Assembly: GCA_964571295.1 (NCBI GenBank)
Contig: CAZNAO010000023.1
Span: 1-13,893, forward strand
DNA length: 13,893 bases
Source of the DNA: UBA922 sp964571295
Lineage (GTDB): Bacteria > Patescibacteriota > Patescibacteriia > Magasanikbacterales > UBA922
Reading direction: 5' to 3'
In this document: positions 5,829-11,676 of the stretch, one piece after another
How positions within the stretch are numbered: the stretch's first letter is position 1
Layout: each line of letters opens with the position of its first letter
The notes under the pieces: model-generated
Told to the model about the DNA's origin: nothing
Database searches by the model: none
What the model saw: only the letters and a program-made list of their open reading frames with translations
Position numbers and translations under genes: made by a program

Positions 5829-6164
5829 ATGAAGGAATATACACTGCGAAACAAGGGCGAAATCACACGGCGTCTGGTCGAAATGGAGGATGACCCCATC
5901 CTCAAGGAGTACTTCTATCCAAAGTTGGCAGAACATGGAAGAGAAAAACTCACTGCCGGCCACATCCATCTGATGCTCGTACTAACACTGCCACTGGCAG
6001 CACTAAAGTATCGAAAACGCATGAAGAAGGATATGCCCGTGTCCGTGATCCAGAATCTGTCCCTGGAGCGGATCGTGAACGCTCTGGTCGAAGATGCTGG
6101 AGCGGCAGCAGAAGTCTCGCTGCACGAAGCAAGTTGGCAGAAAGAGACCAATACAGTCCACTAG
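5829..6164 (+). CDS. orphan 111-residue protein (unit B), unknown function
   Basis: I do not recognise this family. The ATG at 5829 is preceded by a strong SD (GAGGGG, 5820-5825) with 3 nt before the start codon. The protein is charged and looks mainly helical: an acidic/basic N-terminal third (residues 1-43), a hydrophobic stretch HLMLVLTLPLAAL at about 47-59 followed by a basic cluster YRKRMKKD (about 61-68), then an amphipathic helix at about 71-99. The hydrophobic stretch is short for a membrane helix but with the basic flank could be a membrane-associated segment. Nine of 15 leucines use CTG, against one of ten in the Cas2-like gene just upstream, and 65 of 111 codons end in G or C by hand count, only slightly above neighbours. 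It is a single-gene unit with its own promoter, leader hairpin and terminator. Confidence 0.7.
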   Translation: MKEYTLRNKGEITRRLVEMEDDPILKEYFYPKLAEHGREKLTAGHIHLMLVLTLPLAALKYRKRMKKDMPVSVIQNLSLERIVNALVEDAGAAAEVSLHEASWQKETNTVH

Positions 6165-6165
6165 G

Positions 6166-6256
6166 CGCAGCAGCCGTCGAAGAGCTGCGACTTTCCAAAT
6201 CCTGGACTGTTCGCATCTCATGTATGATTTAACAATACCATAGATCATACATGAGA
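6166..6256 (+). other. two 3' hairpins of unit B
   Basis: CGCAGC (6166-6171) pairs with GCTGCG (6184-6189), starting two bases after the stop codon. Then TCTCATGTATGAT (6216-6228) and ATCATACATGAGA (6244-6256) form a perfect 13-pair stem with a 15-nt loop. Neither is followed by a T-run; the real terminator comes 17 nt later. The perfect stem could also be a DNA palindrome bound by a protein. Confidence 0.7.
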
Positions 6257-6272
6257 GTAGTTCGTATGAATC

Positions 6273-6302
6273 AAAACAATCCTCTAGTTAGGATTGTTTT
6301 TT
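6273..6302 (+). terminator. strong intrinsic terminator of unit B
   Basis: AAAACAATCCT (6273-6283) pairs perfectly with AGGATTGTTTT (6290-6300) around a 6-nt loop, and the stem runs into a T-tract ending at 6302. The A-rich left side makes it potentially bidirectional, so it may also stop leftward transcripts from the exonuclease gene. Confidence 0.9.
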
Positions 6303-6324
6303 AAATGATGAATACACATCCTTT

Positions 6325-6350
6325 CTTCATAGGGGATCTTCATAGGGGAG
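6325..6350. repeat. two-copy 13-bp tandem repeat
   Basis: CTTCATAGGGGA occurs at 6325-6336 and again at 6338-6349, each followed by one variable base, giving a period of 13 bp. No function can be assigned. Confidence 0.85.
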
Positions 6351-6361
6351 CTTTATGTACA

Positions 6362-6579
6362 GTGTCGCACAATATATCTTATACGACACTTATACTATGG
6401 AATGGATAGATCGTTAATTGATTCTCAGCAAAACGCTGTGGTGTCTTTGTATTCTATTTTGTTTTTAAACTTCCAACCCCCTATCTTTTCACCCTACAAG
6501 CTTTTAATCCTTGATCCCATATCTTCATCTACTGGCTAAGGTACCGCCCTATTTTCCACTTCCCTACATTGTGCGACAC
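6362..6579. repeat. 12-bp inverted repeat pair enclosing 218 bp (MITE-like or alternative RNA fold)
   Basis: GTGTCGCACAAT (6362-6373) is the exact reverse complement of ATTGTGCGACAC (6568-6579), and similarity extends inward over three more positions with one mismatch. The right arm overlaps another site, GACACCACAG (6575-6584), which is the exact complement of CTGTGGTGTC (6436-6445). The left arm can also fold locally with CGACACT (6384-6390). No clear target-site duplication flanks the pair. Confidence 0.55.
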
Positions 6580-6685
6580 CACAGAATTCGTGTTCAGAAA
6601 CTGGTGGTATGAGATATCAAGAAACTTTGTAACTTTTTGAAGTGAGCTTGATTTTTGTTCAAAAAAATAAACCCCTCCGCCAAGA

Positions 6686-7216
6686 CTACTTTTTTCCAAT
6701 ATAGGACATGAATCGCTGGTAGGTTTCTTTTAAAATTTGCGCATCAGAAAGCGCATTGTGCGGACGAATGTCATATCCTGTGCGTTTCACACCGATACGA
6801 TCGAAGAATTCTTGTTTGCCCATACTTTGAGGGTCGAATCCATAAGCGTACAGGATTGACGCAAAATCAAGCGGAATCCAGAAAGCCGGATGCTGTTTTG
6901 CATCACCAAAGAGCGAGTACCAATACATCGAATCAAACTGGTTTACATATGCCATAAGGTACGGATGGTCAGTGCCCATAAATGCCTTAATTTCGGCCCG
7001 TGCTTCATCTTTTGATATCGGAGTACCATTGAGATATGGCAACACATGCTCGACAACCCAGGGATCCATTTGATCTTCAGGTGGCCGCTCGAACTCAATA
7101 TACAAGGTTTCGTCAGTGTCTTTTTTTACCATTCCAATCGATAGTAATTCGCCTCGTTTTGGATCAAGCAAGGTAAACTCGGTGTCATAGAATATGATTT
7201 CTTTTTTGTCTGGCAT
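6686..7216 (-). CDS. DEDDh-type 3'-5' exonuclease (Rv2179c-like)
   Basis: This 176-residue protein is a compact RNase-T/DnaQ-fold exonuclease, predicted to remove nucleotides from 3' ends with two metal ions. The acidic motif FYDTEF gives Asp11 and Glu13, NQFDSMYW gives Asp95, and HNALSDAQ gives the catalytic His153 and Asp158, completing the DEDDh set. Length and the short spacing resemble the stand-alone exoribonuclease family typified by mycobacterial Rv2179c more than DNA polymerase epsilon subunits. Nothing in the sequence says whether RNA or DNA is the substrate. The start at 7216 lacks an SD. It is the last gene of the leftward series, 84 bp after the M23 peptidase stop, and could have its own weak promoter in that gap. 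Confidence 0.82.
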   Translation of the reverse strand: MPDKKEIIFYDTEFTLLDPKRGELLSIGMVKKDTDETLYIEFERPPEDQMDPWVVEHVLPYLNGTPISKDEARAEIKAFMGTDHPYLMAYVNQFDSMYWYSLFGDAKQHPAFWIPLDFASILYAYGFDPQSMGKQEFFDRIGVKRTGYDIRPHNALSDAQILKETYQRFMSYIGKK

Positions 7217-7235
7217 ATTGTTTTTATTTTTAAAT

Positions 7236-7285
7236 TTGGATATTACAGATGTTTACAATTCAGTATTTACTATTTCAATATCCAA
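7236..7285. repeat. 9-bp inverted repeat between the peptidase and exonuclease genes
   Basis: TTGGATATT (7236-7244) is the exact reverse complement of AATATCCAA (7277-7285), with 32 nt between. It lies just before the exonuclease start and just after the peptidase stop, so it could be an operator or a weak transcript-end hairpin. AT-rich sequence makes chance pairing plausible. Confidence 0.4.
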
Positions 7286-7300
7286 TATTTTTTACGTACA

Positions 7301-8548
7301 CTACCAATCTTTTACCAAATAATTTAGTGGATTCGCAGGAATGCCGTTTTTTCGAACTTCAAAATGAAGATGGGGTCCCGTGGTAAATGGCCCGGCACCA
7401 ACCGTACCCGGAGTAGCTCCAGAATATCCAATTATATCTCCTCGGGAGACAAAATCGTCTTCCCTTACCGTAATCTTACTCAAATGCCCATACACTGTCG
7501 TAATACCATTCTCATGAGCGATCATGACATATGCATAACAACTGGCGGTCGTGCACGTGCGTGCTCGTGCCACATACCCAGCTTTTGCTGCGGCTACCGG
7601 AGTGCCATGGGCTGCCCGAATATCGACTGCAGGGTGCTCGTAAATATATCGGTACGGATAACTTTCATCATGAAAATACGCAGTAATATAGCGGCTTTGA
7701 GTCGGCCATGAAAGCAAAGCTTCGGTATCCGTCAATCCTTGTAATCCATCATTTTGAGCAAGCTTTTTTCGTACCTGCTGCTCGACTGCCACGATTTCGT
7801 TTTCTACTTGCTTATATTGTGCTTTCAGGTTAGTTTCCAAGGCTTTGAAGGTCATTTCAGATGAACGTGTCTGGCCGAGCAATGCAGCTTTATATTTCGA
7901 TTGTTCATCAAGGTCTTTTTTACGGTTTTCAAGAAGTGTTTTGGTTTTTTCAAACGCTTTCTTTCTTTCTTCAGTTTCTAATTTTTTCTGTTCCAATTCT
8001 TCTTTTGCCAGACGTATCGATTTTGCGCTTTGCCCAAGGTCGGTTTCAACGCTTTTGATATACTGGATGCGGGAATAAAAATCAGAAAAACGATCGTATG
8101 CTGCGATAATTTCGATATATTTTTTGTTATGTTCGTAGTGCAAGGTGCGCACGAGCTCTGCAAGCATTTTTTGCTGTCGAGCAATATCTTCCTGTTTATT
8201 GGTTATACCGATCGTCAGTTCCTCAATTTCGAGCGTAAGCGTATCAAGCTTAGTCTGGTTGATTTGGATATCAAGCTCGGTCTGCGTGAGCTGATTATCA
8301 ATAATTGCAAGCTGGTTCGAAAGAGATACAGCTTCGGTGCGTTTTTCAGCAATCTTCTTGTTTACCTCATCAATACTTTTTTGCAATTCAGCAATTTTAT
8401 CACGACCTTCAGTTATTTTCTGGTTGAGTTCATCAATTTCTTGTTGAGTCGCGGCAAAAACGGGTTCTACTACCAAAAAATTCTTCAATCCGGCAGATGA
8501 AGCTATTACGATACCGAGTAAAATTATAAAAGACATGCGTTTATTCAT
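7301..8548 (-). CDS. M23 (LytM) murein endopeptidase with long N-terminal coiled coil, EnvC-like
   Basis: The 415-residue protein is predicted to be exported and to act on peptidoglycan. A signal peptide covers residues 1-33 (basic start, hydrophobic core, FAA before TQQ). A long coiled coil follows at about 34-265, rich in Glu, Lys, Gln and Leu, then the LytM domain at about 280-410. Zinc ligands look complete: His305 and Asp309 in HPAVD, and His395 in GPHLHFEV; His355 (YGHLS) and His393 complete the active-site set. It should therefore be an active peptidase, unlike the degenerate LytM domain of E. coli EnvC, whose job is to activate amidases; the coiled-coil-plus-LytM layout is shared. It lies 19 bp after gltX and probably also has its own promoter just before the ATG. 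Role: wall remodelling, probably at division. Confidence 0.9.
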   Translation of the reverse strand: MNKRMSFIILLGIVIASSAGLKNFLVVEPVFAATQQEIDELNQKITEGRDKIAELQKSIDEVNKKIAEKRTEAVSLSNQLAIIDNQLTQTELDIQINQTKLDTLTLEIEELTIGITNKQEDIARQQKMLAELVRTLHYEHNKKYIEIIAAYDRFSDFYSRIQYIKSVETDLGQSAKSIRLAKEELEQKKLETEERKKAFEKTKTLLENRKKDLDEQSKYKAALLGQTRSSEMTFKALETNLKAQYKQVENEIVAVEQQVRKKLAQNDGLQGLTDTEALLSWPTQSRYITAYFHDESYPYRYIYEHPAVDIRAAHGTPVAAAKAGYVARARTCTTASCYAYVMIAHENGITTVYGHLSKITVREDDFVSRGDIIGYSGATPGTVGAGPFTTGPHLHFEVRKNGIPANPLNYLVKDW

Positions 8549-8555
8549 GTCTTTT

Positions 8556-8564
8556 AGTATACCA
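8556..8564 (-). promoter_or_regulatory. extended -10 promoter giving a leaderless peptidase mRNA
   Basis: On the minus strand TGGTATACT (an extended -10, TGn plus TATACT) ends seven bases before the ATG at 8548, so transcription would start at or next to the start codon. No good -35 box is visible, as allowed for extended -10 promoters. The gene may also be read from the upstream operon. Confidence 0.5.
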
Positions 8565-8567
8565 TAA

Positions 8568-10055
8568 TTATGTAAGCCGGACTATAGCAGCATCTACCCT
8601 TTCAAGTGTTTTTTCTTTGCCAAGTACTGCGGCAATTTCAAAAGGTCCAGGAGAATTCTTCTGACCTGAGAGCGCGGTACGCATCGGCCAGAGCACATCC
8701 CCCACCCCGAATCCTTGATTTTTGATCCATTCCAATGTTTCAGGTTCGAGCACTTCCCTCTTCCATTCGTCTTTTTGAGACAAATATTCTCGTAAAAGCT
8801 CCAATTTTTTCCGCGCATCTTCTCTCGTGCTCTTTTTCCAGACAAGCAACTCTGGTTCATACTCTAATTTAGCAGCAAAAATAAAGCTAAGCGCTTCTGG
8901 GAAATCCCGTAGAGTGGTGGCTCTCCCCTTTTCAAGCTCGATAATAGACACCAAATATGTCCACTCTTCTTCTGTTTCCGGCAATTTTTTCAATAATCCA
9001 TGATTCACCATATAGGGGGCAACCCGCCTTGCAAGCTCGCCAGTCTCCATCGCCATCATGTACTGCTTATTATACCAATTGAGTTTTTCAACATTGAATA
9101 CTGCCGCAGCCTTACTGACCTTATCAAAATCAAACTCGGCCTCTAATTCTTTGATTGAATATATTTCTTGTTCAGTTCCCGGATTCCACCCAAGAAACGC
9201 AACAAAATTGACCAGAGCTTCAGGAAGATATCCTTTTTCCTTGAAATCCCCCACGCCCACGTCTCCATGGCGCTTGCTCAATTTCTGTTTTTTCTCGTTG
9301 ACCAAGAGCGATAGATGGGCAAACTCGGGGACATCCCAGCCGAACATATGATAGAGCGCCACATGTTTAGGTGTTGAGGGGAGCCATTCTTCGGAACGCG
9401 TTACATGTGTAACGCCCATCGTGTGATCGTCAACGACGACTGCAAAATGGTACGTCGGAAATCCATCCGCCTTGATCAGAACCTGGTCATCAACTAGTGC
9501 GTTCTTGAATTCCACCTTGCCGCGTACGAGGTCATTAATTATCGTTACGCCTTCATGTGGCATTTTCATCCGAATGACAAAATTTTCACCCCCCGTGATC
9601 CGCTGCTCAGCTTCTCTGCGTGACAAATCACGACATTTACCATCATACCCCGTAGGCAGCTTGTTTTTTTCCTGATATTCCCGGAGTTCAGCTAATCGTT
9701 CTTTGGTACAAAAACAATGGTATGCATGCCCTTTATCAAGAAGTTCTTTGATATAATCTTGGTATATTGAAAGCCTTTCAGACTGTATATACGGACCACA
9801 TTCACCTTTTTGAATTATATTCCCTTTTTCATCCATTGATACTCCCTCTTCGATAGTGATACCTGCCCACTGGAGCGAGGAAATCATATTTTCAGTTCCT
9901 CCTTCAACAAAACGTTCTCGGTCCGTATCCTCGATGCGAAGCATAAAGGTTCCTCCTTGTTTTTTTGCAAATAAATACGCAAATAACGCAGTTCTGAGGC
10001 CGCCGACATGGAGCATTCCAGTAGGACTGGGAGCGAAACGTGTTTTTACCTTCAT
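8568..10055 (-). CDS. gltX: glutamyl-tRNA synthetase
   Basis: This class I aminoacyl-tRNA synthetase charges tRNA with glutamate in the cytoplasm. From the ATG at 10055 the protein is 495 residues, a normal bacterial length. The HIGH-type motif is in PSPTGMLHVGG (residues 10-19), the KMSKS-type motif is KLSKR (258-262), and a Cys-rich insert at 114-141 (HCFC ... KC) resembles the zinc-binding region of bacterial GluRS, with three cysteines but Arg where E. coli has the His ligand. A longer frame extends to 10094 but the added residues precede the conserved MKVKTRFAPSPTG start and overlap the previous gene. It begins one base after the rRNA methyltransferase stop, implying translational coupling. 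Whether it also charges tRNA-Gln cannot be told from sequence; no glutaminyl synthetase is in view. Confidence 0.95.
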   Translation of the reverse strand: MKVKTRFAPSPTGMLHVGGLRTALFAYLFAKKQGGTFMLRIEDTDRERFVEGGTENMISSLQWAGITIEEGVSMDEKGNIIQKGECGPYIQSERLSIYQDYIKELLDKGHAYHCFCTKERLAELREYQEKNKLPTGYDGKCRDLSRREAEQRITGGENFVIRMKMPHEGVTIINDLVRGKVEFKNALVDDQVLIKADGFPTYHFAVVVDDHTMGVTHVTRSEEWLPSTPKHVALYHMFGWDVPEFAHLSLLVNEKKQKLSKRHGDVGVGDFKEKGYLPEALVNFVAFLGWNPGTEQEIYSIKELEAEFDFDKVSKAAAVFNVEKLNWYNKQYMMAMETGELARRVAPYMVNHGLLKKLPETEEEWTYLVSIIELEKGRATTLRDFPEALSFIFAAKLEYEPELLVWKKSTREDARKKLELLREYLSQKDEWKREVLEPETLEWIKNQGFGVGDVLWPMRTALSGQKNSPGPFEIAAVLGKEKTLERVDAAIVRLT

Positions 10056-10056
10056 A

Positions 10057-10815
10057 TTATAATCGTGACATGAGTATCGCAGCAGAGATCGCAAGGTTCA
10101 ATGATTCTGCCTTTCCTTTACCTGGGATAGTGTAGCGTAGATCGACCACACGTTCAAGTTCAGGAGATAATCCGTGAGATTCTGAACCGAACAAAAAAAT
10201 CGTCTTTTCAGCGGTGTCTATGTTTGCAGGCAATTTCTCGCCTTCAATATCAAGTGATATCACCTGGTACCCAAATTTTTCTTTGAGCTCTCCTAATTCC
10301 TTACCCATATCATGTGAACGATATAGTCTGGTCCTGAAAATAGAACCCATGGTACTTCGAACCACCTTCGGGTTGAATTGATCGACACTGTTTTCACTGA
10401 TCATTATACTTTCGATTCCGAACCAGTCGGCGGTTCGGATAATCGTGCCTAGGTTTCCCGGGTCTTTCACATTTTCAAGCGCAATGACAGCTCCTTCGGC
10501 AATATCTTCAAGATGGCATTCGGGCGTGTCGACTACTGCAAGTACACCGGGAAACGTGTCCGTGGTTTTGATAGTGCTGATGTCTTTCCGTCCACAAAAC
10601 TCGACTGGAATTTTTTGTGCTTCGGCCGCTTTGATACATTCTACAATCTCTGATTCTTCACGACGCGCACCGTCAACTACGATCATGACCACATCAGCAT
10701 GCTGAAGCGCTTCCCCTACCCCCTTAAACCCTTCCACGATAAATTCCCCGAACTCGCGGCGGTATTTCTTTTCCTGCAATTGATTGAGGTGCTTAACGAT
10801 TTTTGATGAAAGCAT
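10057..10815 (-). CDS. SpoU/TrmH-family 2'-O-methyltransferase (RlmB/TsnR-like)
   Basis: The 252-residue protein is a SPOUT-class S-adenosylmethionine-dependent RNA methyltransferase, expected to methylate a ribose 2'-OH in rRNA (possibly tRNA). An N-terminal L30e-like RNA-binding domain covers about 1-100. The trefoil-knot domain follows with all three motifs: motif 1 ENVKDPGNLGTIIRTA (114-129), motif 2 LFGSESHGLS (208-217), motif 3 IPGKGKAESLNLAISAAI (230-247). Members include RlmB (23S G2251) and the thiostrepton-resistance enzymes; the target here is not determinable. Its first 23 bases overlap the glycosyltransferase gene and it abuts gltX, so all three are very probably one leftward operon. 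Confidence 0.9.
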   Translation of the reverse strand: MLSSKIVKHLNQLQEKKYRREFGEFIVEGFKGVGEALQHADVVMIVVDGARREESEIVECIKAAEAQKIPVEFCGRKDISTIKTTDTFPGVLAVVDTPECHLEDIAEGAVIALENVKDPGNLGTIIRTADWFGIESIMISENSVDQFNPKVVRSTMGSIFRTRLYRSHDMGKELGELKEKFGYQVISLDIEGEKLPANIDTAEKTIFLFGSESHGLSPELERVVDLRYTIPGKGKAESLNLAISAAILMSRL

Positions 10816-11545
10816 AGTAGGGAAAAATGATAATCGCGGTCATAATACGCTTGAGGCGTTTTGGCTGAGTACAAAGTCTGTACAACCATTCAAAACCTGC
10901 ATTTCTCAGCCATTTAGGAGCTCGTCTTACCGAACCAGAAATGTAGTCAAATGCTCCACCGACCCCCATAGCGATCCGGGCACTCGAAAAATATTCAGCA
11001 TACCGATCGATCCAGAACTCCTGTTTTTCGTGACCGAAGGCAACAAATATGATGTCTGGCTGACTGGACGCTATGTCCTTAAGCACCCGGTAGTTCACAT
11101 CCTTTTGATCCTCTGAAGCAAAGACAATCTCCCCTCCCGAGATGTGAAACTGCGGACCCGGATGCATGCCTGCAACAGACAAATTAGGGTGCGTCTTTTG
11201 GAGGTAATGGAATAAATTTTTCAATGTCTGTGTATTACCTGAGCCAAGTAAAAACACGCTTTTGTGTTCTCTCTCCGCAATCTCAAGCATGTCTGCCATA
11301 AGATCAACGCCGGGAATCCGATGGAGTTTCCCACGTGCTGCAAGTGCGATACCTTTACCATCACAGACTGAAAGATCAGCAGTACTCAATACCTTTTTGA
11401 ACTCTGGGTTTTGCACTGCCGCAACCAGTATTTCAGGGTTTGGGGTAAAGATACGATGCAACTTAGGCTCTTTCAAGAAATATCGAATCCGTGACAAGGC
11501 TTCTTCATGGCTCACTTCACTGATCGGCACTCCGAGCACATCCAT
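10793..11545 (-). CDS. WecG/TagA/CpsF-family glycosyltransferase
   Basis: This 250-residue enzyme belongs to glycosyltransferase family GT26, which transfers N-acetylmannosamine or a related sugar to a lipid-linked acceptor for teichoic acid, enterobacterial common antigen or capsule. Visible motifs are FTPNPEI (33-39), VCDGKGI (60-66) with the likely catalytic Asp62, a GSGNT nucleotide-loop segment (101-105), KQEFW (174-178), GVGGAFDYISGSVRRAP (194-210) and the basic C-terminal EWLYRLCTQPKRLKR (219-233), a membrane-binding tail in this family. In the usual G-x-P-K-Q-E motif the Pro is Glu here (GHEKQE). It is first in the leftward operon and divergent from clpB, 131 bp apart. It presumably builds a surface glycan or wall polymer. 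Confidence 0.9.
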   Translation of the reverse strand: MDVLGVPISEVSHEEALSRIRYFLKEPKLHRIFTPNPEILVAAVQNPEFKKVLSTADLSVCDGKGIALAARGKLHRIPGVDLMADMLEIAEREHKSVFLLGSGNTQTLKNLFHYLQKTHPNLSVAGMHPGPQFHISGGEIVFASEDQKDVNYRVLKDIASSQPDIIFVAFGHEKQEFWIDRYAEYFSSARIAMGVGGAFDYISGSVRRAPKWLRNAGFEWLYRLCTQPKRLKRIMTAIIIFPYYAFIKNR

Positions 11546-11593
11546 AGTTTTAGTTAGTTACTTTCGAGTATTATTTTGCTATACTAACATATA

Positions 11594-11621
11594 TTGACAG
11601 TTTTTTCCAGTGTGGTATAGT
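11594..11621 (+). promoter_or_regulatory. clpB promoter
   Basis: TTGACA (11594-11599), a 16-bp spacer and TATAGT (11616-11621), with TGG before the -10 as in extended -10 promoters. The expected start, about 11628, lies inside the CIRCE-like operator. A second possible -10, TGC-TATACT (11577-11585), lies further upstream but lacks a -35. Confidence 0.8.
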
Positions 11622-11622
11622 A

Positions 11623-11651
11623 ATTATCACTCGTATATGTAGAGTGATAAT
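11623..11651 (+). promoter_or_regulatory. CIRCE-like HrcA operator at the clpB transcription start
   Basis: TTATCACTC-N9-GAGTGATAA (11624-11650) matches canonical CIRCE, TTAGCACTC-N9-GAGTGCTAA, at 8 of 9 bases in each arm, and the two differences are symmetric (T/A instead of G/C), so the palindrome is kept. The arms extend to ten bases each (11623-11632 and 11642-11651), and the spacer is exactly nine. Placement over the start site is where HrcA represses heat-shock genes. Confidence 0.8.
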
Positions 11652-11676
11652 CTTTCACTATTCAATCTACTTTTTT

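Larger units (their letters stand above)
6303..6685. other. 383-bp gene-free region with repeats
   Basis: I see no gene on either strand. The stretch holds a 13-bp tandem repeat (6325-6350), a 12-bp inverted pair about 200 bp apart, a second overlapping 10-bp inverted pair, and pyrimidine-rich filler at 6470-6570. Its right end is the 3' flank of the minus-strand exonuclease gene, where TTTTTGAA and TTCAAAAA (about 6635-6665) form only an AT-rich hairpin. Confidence 0.6.

Noticed and set aside
6391..6396. TATACT as a promoter in the gene-free region
   Set aside because: No acceptable -35 box at the right distance and no gene follows on that strand.
5255..6685. CRISPR array or cas operon near the Cas2-like gene
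   Set aside because: No regularly spaced direct repeats and no cas1 or effector gene are present; the only tandem repeat has two copies of 13 bp.
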